NCBI GenBank assembly: GCA_903865465.1
Contig: CAIPJU010000683.1
Span: 1-7,526, forward strand
Length of the DNA: 7,526 bases
Direction of reading: 5' to 3'
Origin: an uncultured Bacteroidota bacterium
GTDB taxonomy: Bacteria; Bacteroidota; Bacteroidia; Bacteroidales; VadinHA17
Positions 1-6,405 of the stretch are shown here, one piece after another (the first letter of the stretch is position 1; each line of letters starts with the position of its first letter). Under the pieces are notes generated by a model that worked only from the letters and a program-made list of their open reading frames with translations, was not told the origin of the DNA and ran no database searches. The position numbers were made by a program, and so were the translations under genes.

Positions 1-161
1 ATCTTCTCCTCTCCCAATACCCTGAGCATTTCCCTTTTCTCGCTTACTACAGCGATTAGCTCCAGGTTGTAAAGCTCTGAAATAAAGATCTTCAACGACT
101 CGGTAATAAGAACCTGGCTGTCAGCAATAAGCAGTTTTTCGGGTTTATCCGTTAAAGTCAT
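1..161 (-). CDS. Response regulator-like receiver domain protein, N-terminal fragment
   Basis: Only the first 53 codons are inside the window; the gene continues past the left edge. The protein begins MTLTDKPEKLLIADSQVLIT, followed by an amphipathic helix (about residues 20-31) and a second strand (LELIAVV, 33-39). This is the beta1-alpha1-beta2 pattern of a receiver domain, closest to NarL/LuxR-type regulators. The usual acidic pair after beta1 is D14-S15 here rather than DD or ED, so one Mg-binding acid is replaced. The phosphoacceptor Asp and any output domain lie outside the window. An upstream ATG on this strand runs straight into a stop, so the ATG at 159-161 is the likely start. The gene is 65 bases downstream of the PLP-enzyme gene on the same strand and may be co-transcribed with it. 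A TTTG (complement of 220-223) about 21 bases before a TATTTATT is only a weak promoter candidate. Family assignment is inferred from a short fragment. Confidence 0.6.
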   Translation of the reverse strand, partial: MTLTDKPEKLLIADSQVLITESLKIFISELYNLELIAVVSEKREMLRVLGEEK

Positions 162-226
162 ATTTTAAAGCATCTTATAAGGAATACCGAAATAAATATT
201 TTAGTGAACCCGCCTTGAACAAAGAC

Positions 227-1363
227 TCAGATTAATGCGTTTTTAAGATCCTCAATAAGGTCCTCAATGTTTTCTATCCCAATTGAGAGACGAATGAGAT
301 TATCGGTGACGCCAATCTTCTTTCGAAGTTCAGCAGGAAATGCCTCATGCGTCATCAGGGCTGAATAGTTGGCAAGCGATTCAATTCCTCCCAGACTATC
401 AGCAAGCTGGAATACTTTCAGCTTTTTGAAAAATGTATTTGCCTCAGCCAGTCCCCCTTTTATCCTGAATGAAACAATACCACCGAATCCTGTCATCTGC
501 TTCTTTGCAATTTCATGCCCGGGATGTGTTTCAAGTCCGGGGAAAAAAACAGCCTCTGCTTTTGGATGTCCCAGCAGAAACCTTGCCACCTCAAAAGCAT
601 TTTCTTCATGCTGACGCATACGCACTGCGAGTGTTTTCACACCCCTCAGTGTAAGCCATGAATCGAATGGGGAGGGAATTGCTCCAACCGATTTTTGAAC
701 AAGTAAAATTCTGTGATACAATGTGTCGTCGTTTACGATTACGGCGCCGCCAATAAGATCGGAATGACCGTTAATGTATTTTGTTGTACTATGCACAACT
801 ATATCAGCGCCAAGCAGCAATGGTTTCTGAAAATAAGGAGTGGCAAAGGTATTATCAACTACAACAAGAGCATTGCATTTATGACTCATCTCTGATATTG
901 CCTTAATATCGAAAATCTTAAGAATCGGATTTGTCGGTGTTTCTATCCAAACCATCTTTGTTGAGGGGCGAAAAGATCTTTCAATTTTTCCAAGATCCGT
1001 AAAATCAGTGAAAGTAAAGTCCACATTCATTGGTTCTATAATCTCCTTTATTAGGCGATAGGTCCCCCCGTACATATCCTCAGGAACTATTACATGATCG
1101 CCAGGCCTCAGAATAGCCATAATCGCATGTTCGGCAGCCAGACCTGAAGCAAATGATAAACCATGATTACCTTCCTCAAGCGATGCCAGACAAGTATCGA
1201 GGGCGGTACGCGTAGGATTTCCAACTCTGGAATATTCATATCCCTTATGCTTGTTGACCTCTTCCTGTGTATAAGTAGAAGTCTGGTAAATTGGCACTAT
1301 GGTTGCCCCTGTTGCCTTGTCTGCCTCCTGGCCCACCCAGATAGCTTTGGTTTCGAATTTCAT
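227..1363 (-). CDS. PLP-dependent cystathionine gamma-lyase / gamma-synthase family enzyme
   Basis: Complete 378-aa cytoplasmic enzyme of the Cys/Met-metabolism PLP family (fold type I), of normal family length. The PLP lysine is K195 in HSTTKYINGHSD; S192 and T194 should contact the phosphate. D170 in VVVDNTFATP should pair with the pyridine nitrogen, and Y98 in MYGGT should stack on the ring. Y44 and R46 in EYSRVGNPTR should reach the neighbouring subunit's cofactor, and R358 in IRLSIGIE should bind the substrate carboxylate. E43, R103 and E328 match the acidic and basic residues of human cystathionine gamma-lyase (E59, R119, E339 from memory). E. coli gamma-synthase has Asp at the first of these. 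This leans towards a lyase, splitting cystathionine to cysteine, ammonia and 2-oxobutyrate, but a synthase or dual role cannot be excluded. Sulfur release is a known side activity of such lyases. The ATG follows an A/T-rich leader and a TATTTTTG box. It is transcribed away from the metal cluster, so a functional link is not evident. Confidence 0.93.
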   Translation of the reverse strand: MKFETKAIWVGQEADKATGATIVPIYQTSTYTQEEVNKHKGYEYSRVGNPTRTALDTCLASLEEGNHGLSFASGLAAEHAIMAILRPGDHVIVPEDMYGGTYRLIKEIIEPMNVDFTFTDFTDLGKIERSFRPSTKMVWIETPTNPILKIFDIKAISEMSHKCNALVVVDNTFATPYFQKPLLLGADIVVHSTTKYINGHSDLIGGAVIVNDDTLYHRILLVQKSVGAIPSPFDSWLTLRGVKTLAVRMRQHEENAFEVARFLLGHPKAEAVFFPGLETHPGHEIAKKQMTGFGGIVSFRIKGGLAEANTFFKKLKVFQLADSLGGIESLANYSALMTHEAFPAELRKKIGVTDNLIRLSIGIENIEDLIEDLKNALI

Positions 1364-1385
1364 ATGATTACTTTTTTAAAATAAA

Positions 1386-1393
1386 CAAAAATA
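1386..1393 (-). promoter_or_regulatory. Candidate Bacteroidota -7 promoter box for the PLP-enzyme gene
   Basis: On the minus strand this reads TATTTTTG, an exact match to the Bacteroidota primary-sigma -7 consensus TAnnTTTG. It ends 22 bases before the ATG, giving a short leader of roughly 15-20 bases. No clear TTTG is found at the -33 position; that region instead holds a T-run and the 10-base perfect palindrome AAATCGATTT (1411-1420), which could be an operator or chance in A/T-rich DNA. The box is seen directly; promoter function is inferred. Confidence 0.4.
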
Positions 1394-1480
1394 TACAATT
1401 CCATCGGAAAAAATCGATTTCCTCCTACCCGCCTTCGCAAATGACAGTTCCAATTAATAGATTCAAAAAAAATACTTTTC

Positions 1481-1493
1481 TTTGTTAAACAAA
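1481..1493. promoter_or_regulatory. Perfect palindrome upstream of the metal cluster, possible operator
   Basis: TTTGTT-A-AACAAA is a perfect 6+1+6 inverted repeat lying 27 bases before the ATG of the first metal-cluster gene. Just upstream at 1473-1480 is TACTTTTC, one mismatch from the Bacteroidota -7 consensus TAnnTTTG. If that box is used, transcription would start close to or inside the palindrome, a typical place for a repressor or activator site. No -33 TTTG is evident at the right distance. The rest of the divergent spacer (1364-1520) shows no gene. A 13-base A/T-rich palindrome can arise by chance, so operator function is only a suggestion. Confidence 0.3.
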
Positions 1494-1520
1494 TATAAGT
1501 GACAACTGTTTTATTCCTGT

Positions 1521-1937
1521 ATGAGAAAGACAGCTTCCATAGCTTTAATATTAATACTGCATTTTTCGGGCATCAGGGTGAGCTTTGACACTCATTTCTG
1601 CTGCGGACACGTTGCCGGCAGAGTGGTATCACTGAATGGGATGAAGGCATCATGCGGAATGGAGACAGCTGCTCAGGACGATTCAGGTCTCCTCTCTATC
1701 AGAAATCATTGCTGTCATAATGAGACTCATACATACTCTATAAGCGTCAATTATTTCCCATCATTCGGCAAATCCGATAATTCTCCTTCCAGGTCAGCTG
1801 GTGGAATTAATTACATTACCAATATTCCTGAAACAAAAGGAATAAATATCAGTGGATCCTCCTTAACAGGAAGCCCACCCGGAATTTTCTTCCCAGGAGA
1901 AGTCTCGCTTTTCTCAATCTGTACACTCCGGATTTGA
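1521..1937 (+). CDS. HYC_CC_PP-type small Cys/His protein, putative periplasmic metal-binding accessory
   Basis: A 138-aa protein with a basic start and one hydrophobic stretch (about residues 5-20), so it is exported or anchored in the inner membrane. It then carries spaced metal-ligand motifs: H25-F-C27-C28-G-H30, C45-G-M47, and H63-C64-C65-H66 followed by H70. The C-terminus has P119-P120 and ends in a hydrophobic strand. This order (HYC, CGM, CC, PP) matches the Bacteroidota family named HYC_CC_PP, here with HFC in place of HYC. The family has no characterised biochemical role that I know of. Its many Cys/His residues and its place ahead of an HMA chaperone and a CusA-type pump suggest metal binding or sensing. 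The ATG at 1521 directly precedes the signal-like segment and no better start is visible. A predicted terminator follows, so it may be transcribed alone or with partial read-through into the next gene. Family membership is recognised from motifs; function is inferred. Confidence 0.8.
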   Translation: MRKTASIALILILHFSGIRVSFDTHFCCGHVAGRVVSLNGMKASCGMETAAQDDSGLLSIRNHCCHNETHTYSISVNYFPSFGKSDNSPSRSAGGINYITNIPETKGINISGSSLTGSPPGIFFPGEVSLFSICTLRI

Positions 1938-1955
1938 TCCATATTTTAATCATGG

Positions 1956-1991
1956 TGCAACCTTGCTTGCCAGGGTTGTAATGTCTTTTTT
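1956..1991 (+). terminator. Predicted intrinsic terminator after the HYC_CC_PP gene
   Basis: CAACCTTG (1958-1965) pairs with CAGGGTTG (1971-1978) across the loop CTTGC, with one T.G wobble. The stem extends outwards by a G.T and a T-A pair. It is followed by TGTC and six consecutive T (1986-1991). It begins 18 bases after the stop codon of the small gene and ends 28 bases before the next ATG, so it could end that transcript or act as an attenuator for the chaperone-pump genes. A weak promoter candidate for the next gene, TTG at 1967-1969 and TATATTAA at 1991-1998, overlaps it. Confidence 0.5.
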
Positions 1992-2019
1992 ATATTAAAT
2001 TAATCAATAAAAAATTATT

Positions 2020-2376
2020 ATGAAAACTGTAAAGTATTTTATAGCAGCTATCGTCATGATAGCATTTGGAATCACTGCTTCGGCACAAACCTCAAAAACG
2101 CAGTCTACACTTAAAACTGAAACTTTTAAAGTTTGGGGCAACTGTGACATGTGTAAAGACCGTATTGAAACCGCCATGACGGAAGCCGGCGTTTCAAAGG
2201 CTAACTGGGATGTTAAAACAAAAATGCTGACTGTCACCTTTGACCCTTCAAAAACAAACGTCGACGCCCTTGATAAGAAACTTGCATCGGTTGGTCACGA
2301 TACCGAAAAGTATAAGGCTGACGATAACGCATATAATGGTTTGCCAGCCTGCTGCAAGTACAAGAGGGATAAATAA
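2020..2376 (+). CDS. Exported heavy-metal-associated (HMA) domain protein, CopZ/MerP-like metallochaperone
   Basis: A 118-aa protein. Residues 1-22 form a signal peptide (two Lys, hydrophobic core, cleavage site ASA|Q), so it should act in the periplasm. Residues about 34-100 form an HMA fold, beta-alpha-beta-beta-alpha-beta, with the metal loop G40-N-C42-D-M-C45 at the start of the first helix. These two cysteines are the standard Cu(I)-type ligands; the usual Met or Thr before the first Cys is Asn here. A C-terminal tail carries C111-C112 in LPACCKY, a possible second ligand pair outside the HMA core. The likely role is binding periplasmic copper or silver and handing it to the downstream exporter. 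The ATG follows an A/T-rich leader without a Shine-Dalgarno. It lies 82 bases after the HYC_CC_PP gene and 176 bases before the pump gene. Domain and export are clear; the metal and partner are inferred. Confidence 0.88.
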   Translation: MKTVKYFIAAIVMIAFGITASAQTSKTQSTLKTETFKVWGNCDMCKDRIETAMTEAGVSKANWDVKTKMLTVTFDPSKTNVDALDKKLASVGHDTEKYKADDNAYNGLPACCKYKRDK

Positions 2377-2419
2377 GCAGTAAACTTTTTTGAACTCCTT
2401 CACGGTTCTTCAAATTTTC

Positions 2420-2489
2420 TTAAGATACCCCGGCTAATACTGGTCAGCGTCCTGACAAGGCCGATAAAAGTACTAGCCGGGAATCTTAA
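2420..2489. repeat. Large imperfect inverted repeat between the chaperone and pump genes
   Basis: Arms 2420-2441 and 2469-2489 pair over about 19 base pairs, with two mismatches (2427/2482 and 2437/2473) and one bulged C in the 2428-2431 run. The core is GGCTA/TAGCC flanked by TTAAGAT/ATCTTAA. The 27-base centre contains a second small hairpin, GTCAG (2443-2447) with CTGAC (2452-2456). No T-run follows either arm, so it is not a typical intrinsic terminator. It could be a transcript stability or processing element between two cistrons, an attenuator, or a copy of a dispersed palindromic repeat. The rest of the 2377-2552 spacer holds only a weak hairpin (2389-2395 with 2405-2414, then TTTTCTT). 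Confidence 0.6.
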
Positions 2490-2552
2490 AGAAAAACAAC
2501 TGGAAGCAGCATTCTCAAATTACATTATCAACAAATCCGGACAGATATTGAA

Positions 2553-5500
2553 ATGTTTAACAGACTGGTAAAATACTTTCTCGAAAACAGGCTGATAACA
2601 TTCATCCTGCTAATCCTATTTATCGCTGCAGGTGTAGTGACCATGCCTTTTAAGACTGATAAGGTTCTTATTGAACGAAATCCTGTACCAGTGGATGCCA
2701 TACCTGATATTGGTGATAATCAGCAGATTGTTGCAAGCGAATGGATGGGACGCTCTCCAACGGATGTCCAAGACCAGGTAACTTATCCCCTGACCTCAGC
2801 CCTTATCGGTATCCCGGGCGTTAAGACAATCAGAAGCACCTCGATGTTTGGAATGTCATTCATCTATATCATCTTCAAGGATAACGTTGAGTTTTACTGG
2901 AGCAGGTCGAGGATACTGGAAAAGTTAAACTCCCTCCCATCCGGTACTTTACCTGCCGGGGTCCAGCCTTCCCTGGGTCCGGATGCAACAGCCCTGGGTC
3001 AGATTTTCTGGTACACACTTGAAGCACATGATCCAAAAAGCGGCAAACCAACAGGTGGCTGGGATCCTCAGGAGCTTAGAACAATCCAGGATTTTTATGT
3101 AAGGTACAATTTAATGTCTGCTGAAGGGGTATCAGAAGTTGCCTCAGCGGGAGGATACATAAAAGAGTATCAGGTCGATATTGATCCGGATGCTCTCAAG
3201 GCATTCAATGTATCAGTCATGGAAGTTATGAATGCTGTCAGGAAAAGCAACCTTGACATTGGAGCAGAGACAATGGAATTGAATAAGGTTGAGTATATTA
3301 TCCGGGGGTTGGGCTACGTCAAAACTTTAAATGATCTCGAATTATCTGTTGTCACATCAAGAAATAACATACCTGTTCGAATAAAAGATGTAGCAAGGGT
3401 ATCTTTCGGCCCTGCAACACGCCGCGGCGGACTTGATAAATCCGGTTCAGAGGCGGTGGGAGCCGTCGTCGTTGCCAGGTACGGATCAAATCCCATGGAG
3501 GTTATTGACAATGTAAAGAACAAAATAAAAGAGATTGAACCGGGACTTCCTCAGAAAACACTTCCTGACGGAACCATTTCGAAAGTAACTATTGTCCCAT
3601 TTTATGACAGAAGTGGTCTTATAAATGAAACCATCGGAACCATTGAATCAGCCCTGTCGCATGAAATCATTATCTGCATTATTGTGATAATTGTGCTGGT
3701 AATGAATCTCAGGGCTTCGCTCATAGTTGCCAGTTTGCTGCCCCTTGGAGTACTTATGACTTTTATTCTGATGAGAGCTTTCGGTATAGAAGCTAATATA
3801 GTTGCGCTGTCGGGAATTGCCATAGCCATTGGTGTCATGGCTGATATTGGCATTGTAGATGTGGAAAATATCCTTAGGCATCTCGAAATGGAAGAGAACA
3901 GGGGAATAAAGGGTAAAAAGCTGCTGCATGTGATATACCTTGCGACTACTGAAGTCAGGGGTGCCGTGGTTACTTCAGTAGCGACGACAATTATCAGTTT
4001 TCTGCCTGTTTTTGCAATGCAGGCACAGGAGGGAAAACTATTTCATCCTCTTGCCTTCACAAAAACCTTTGCCCTTCTTTCAGCATTCATCCTTGGAATA
4101 GTTGTTTTACCAACTGCTGTTTTTTTGCTATTCAATAATTCTATAAACAGGAAACTGATAAAAAGAATTTGGAATTCTCTTCTCATCATCCTTGGGATAG
4201 TAATACCAGTATTCTTTAACATATGGCCGGCGATCGCCCTGACTGCCGTCGGGATCAATAATATCCTTGCCGGCAGGTGGAGTGAAAAGAGGCAGAGATT
4301 CCCCGAATATTTCAATATCATCATAACAGTCCTGTTTGCAGCCTGGTACCTCACTAAGGCCTGGCTGCCCCTGGGAGCTCATCACAGTCAGCTCTTTAAC
4401 TTCATTTTTGTTGCAGCATTTATATCTTTGATTCTGATTGCGCTCATGTCGATGGTCCGCTATTATGAGAAAATTCTTCTGTGGGCTCTTGAAAACAAAT
4501 GGAAGTTCTTCCTTATCCCGGCGTTTACCATTCTGTTTGGTTTACTGGCATGGAAGGGCTTTGATGCACTTTTTGGATTTGCTGCCACCGGGGCTGAAAA
4601 GGCTGGATTGAAGAATATCCGTTTTACAAGATTATGGCAGGGCGCCACTGGCATATTCCCGGGAACAGGAAATGAATTTATGCCATCGCTCAATGAAGGT
4701 TCTTTTCTGCTAATGCCTTCCAGTATGCCTCATTCGGGGATAGAACAAAACGTTGAATATATCAGAACCCTCGACAAGCGTCTGTCACAGATTCCTGAGG
4801 TAGAAACTTCTGTCGGAAAGTGGGGCCGTGTTAATTCAGCTCTCGACCCGGCACCGGTTCAGATGTTTGAAAATACAATCAACTACCGCCCGGAATATAT
4901 ACTGGATGAGAATGGTCAGAGGATGAGGTATAAAGTCGACAAAAAGGGAAGGTTTGTCCTCAGCAACAATTCCCTGTACGATCCAAACAGAGATAAATTC
5001 AGAATAATACCTGCCGACAGTCTTATACGTGATAACAGGGGTGAATATTTCAGACAATGGCGTCCGTCAATAAAAAAACCAGGCGATATCTGGGATGAAA
5101 TTGCAAAGGTTAGCAAGCTTCCCGGACTTACCTCTGCGCCTCGTCTGCAGCCAATTGAAACAAGGCTTTTAATGCTCTCAACCGGGTTAAGAGCCCCGAT
5201 GGGTCTTAAGATATACGGGCCGGACCTTAACTCAATTGAAAATGCGGGAATGCTTTTCGAAAAAGCATTAAAGGAGGTCCCTTCAGTCAATTCACAAACT
5301 GTTTTTTACGACCGTGCTGTTGGAGCTCCCTATCTTGAGATAAGACTGAACAGGGAGGCTATGGCCAGGTACGCAATGAGTGTTGGAGATGTTCAGGAAA
5401 TCCTTCAGGCAGCTATTGGTGGAATGACTCTCTCAACCTCTGTCGAAGGAATAGAAAGGTTTCCAATGAGGGTAAGATATGCCCGTGAACTGCGTGATAA

Positions 5501-6398
5501 TCCTGATGATCTGAAAAAGATACTTATACCTGGAATAAATGGTGTCCAGGTACCCCTTGGCGAAATTGCCGATATTGAATATACACGGGGAGCTCAGATG
5601 ATAAAAAGCGAAAATACCTTCCTTGTTGGCTATGTGATTTTTGACAAGAAAGATGGTAAAGCAGAGGTCGATGCTGCCAATGAAGCCGGAAAGCTTTTGA
5701 AAGACCGAATTGACAAAGGTGAATTAAAATTACCTCCCGGAATAACATATAAATTTACCGGAAATTATGAAAATCAGATCAGAGCCGTTCGCAGGCTTTC
5801 ACTGGTAATTCCGCTGAGCCTGCTGGCAATCCTGCTGCTCCTCTATTTTCAGTTCAGAACAATAACGGCATCATTAATTCACTTCTCAGGAGTACTTGTT
5901 GCATTTTCGGGAGGATTTATCATACTTTGGCTATATGGCCAGGATTGGTTCATGAATTTCAATCTGGCTGATGTAAATTTCCGTGATCTGTTTCAGATGC
6001 ATACAATTAATCTGAGTGTTGCAGTATGGGTTGGATTTATTGCCCTCTTTGGTATAGCTACAAACGACGGAGTGATAATGGGTACTTATATCCATCAGAC
6101 ATTTGAAGAGCTGACTCCGCATACGATTGACGATGTTCGCAAGGCAGTCCTAATTGCAGGGAAGAAACGTGTCCGTCCGGCTATGATGACAACCGCTGTG
6201 ACTGTAATTGCACTTCTTCCTGTACTGACCTCAACCGGGAAAGGTGCTGATATAATGATACCGATGGCTATTCCTGCCTTTGGAGGAATGATAATACAGA
6301 TCATGACAATCTTTGTTGTGCCTCTCTCCCAGTCAATCTGGAGAGAAAGAGCTCTCCTTAGGGCAGAGAGAAGTCATCCCGAACCTGCTAATCTATAA
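2553..6398 (+). CDS. cusA: CusA/CzcA-family heavy-metal efflux RND pump, Cu(I)/Ag(I)-type, long variant
   Basis: Inner-membrane proton-driven pump, the motor subunit of a tripartite metal exporter. At 1281 aa it is over 200 residues longer than E. coli CusA (about 1047). It has the RND layout: TM1 (about 13-32), a first periplasmic region with PVDAIPDI and LGPDATALG motifs, TM2-TM6 (about 370-527), TM7 (about 651-672), a second periplasmic region, and TM8-TM12 (about 1083-1258). TM4 keeps the proton-relay Asp (D431 in AIGVMADIGIVDVEN). Three methionines align with the CusA metal site: M721 (LLMPSS, cf. M573), M771 (PVQMFEN, cf. M623) and M874 (LMLSTGL, cf. M672). CzcA-type Zn/Co/Cd pumps lack these, which supports copper or silver. 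Extra length sits at about 530-640 (several added membrane spans), 673-705, 780-845 and 1129-1152. CusA E939 and K984 are N1171 and A1210 here. The ATG at 2553 is the only plausible start; the frame upstream is open to 2490 but has no usable start codon. The outer-membrane gene starts 7 bases after the stop. Confidence 0.93.
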   Translation: MFNRLVKYFLENRLITFILLILFIAAGVVTMPFKTDKVLIERNPVPVDAIPDIGDNQQIVASEWMGRSPTDVQDQVTYPLTSALIGIPGVKTIRSTSMFGMSFIYIIFKDNVEFYWSRSRILEKLNSLPSGTLPAGVQPSLGPDATALGQIFWYTLEAHDPKSGKPTGGWDPQELRTIQDFYVRYNLMSAEGVSEVASAGGYIKEYQVDIDPDALKAFNVSVMEVMNAVRKSNLDIGAETMELNKVEYIIRGLGYVKTLNDLELSVVTSRNNIPVRIKDVARVSFGPATRRGGLDKSGSEAVGAVVVARYGSNPMEVIDNVKNKIKEIEPGLPQKTLPDGTISKVTIVPFYDRSGLINETIGTIESALSHEIIICIIVIIVLVMNLRASLIVASLLPLGVLMTFILMRAFGIEANIVALSGIAIAIGVMADIGIVDVENILRHLEMEENRGIKGKKLLHVIYLATTEVRGAVVTSVATTIISFLPVFAMQAQEGKLFHPLAFTKTFALLSAFILGIVVLPTAVFLLFNNSINRKLIKRIWNSLLIILGIVIPVFFNIWPAIALTAVGINNILAGRWSEKRQRFPEYFNIIITVLFAAWYLTKAWLPLGAHHSQLFNFIFVAAFISLILIALMSMVRYYEKILLWALENKWKFFLIPAFTILFGLLAWKGFDALFGFAATGAEKAGLKNIRFTRLWQGATGIFPGTGNEFMPSLNEGSFLLMPSSMPHSGIEQNVEYIRTLDKRLSQIPEVETSVGKWGRVNSALDPAPVQMFENTINYRPEYILDENGQRMRYKVDKKGRFVLSNNSLYDPNRDKFRIIPADSLIRDNRGEYFRQWRPSIKKPGDIWDEIAKVSKLPGLTSAPRLQPIETRLLMLSTGLRAPMGLKIYGPDLNSIENAGMLFEKALKEVPSVNSQTVFYDRAVGAPYLEIRLNREAMARYAMSVGDVQEILQAAIGGMTLSTSVEGIERFPMRVRYARELRDNPDDLKKILIPGINGVQVPLGEIADIEYTRGAQMIKSENTFLVGYVIFDKKDGKAEVDAANEAGKLLKDRIDKGELKLPPGITYKFTGNYENQIRAVRRLSLVIPLSLLAILLLLYFQFRTITASLIHFSGVLVAFSGGFIILWLYGQDWFMNFNLADVNFRDLFQMHTINLSVAVWVGFIALFGIATNDGVIMGTYIHQTFEELTPHTIDDVRKAVLIAGKKRVRPAMMTTAVTVIALLPVLTSTGKGADIMIPMAIPAFGGMIIQIMTIFVVPLSQSIWRERALLRAERSHPEPANL

Positions 6399-6405
6399 AT
6401 ACTAA

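Noticed and set aside
369..614. 81-codon plus-strand reading frame opposite the PLP-enzyme gene
   Set aside because: It is the antisense shadow of a highly conserved enzyme, has no family features and no promoter.
1411..1420. Perfect palindrome AAATCGATTT upstream of the PLP-enzyme promoter box
   Set aside because: Short and A/T-rich, with no matching second copy; kept only as a remark in the promoter entry.
2389..2421. Possible terminator after the HMA gene (stem 2389-2395/2405-2414 then TTTTCTT)
   Set aside because: The stem has only seven or eight pairs with a two-base bulge and low G+C, and the downstream T-run is interrupted, so support is too weak for a feature.
2377..2571. Open frame directly following, and in frame with, the HMA gene stop, continuing through the spacer to a stop inside the pump gene start
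   Set aside because: About 64 codons are stop-free but there is no ATG or credible alternative start, the translated sequence resembles nothing I know, and it crosses the inverted repeat. A chance open stretch or an old remnant is more likely than a gene. Homology search of the translation would settle it.
4916..5290. 124-codon minus-strand reading frame inside the pump gene
   Set aside because: It lies fully within a conserved RND coding sequence and its composition fits a reverse-strand artefact.
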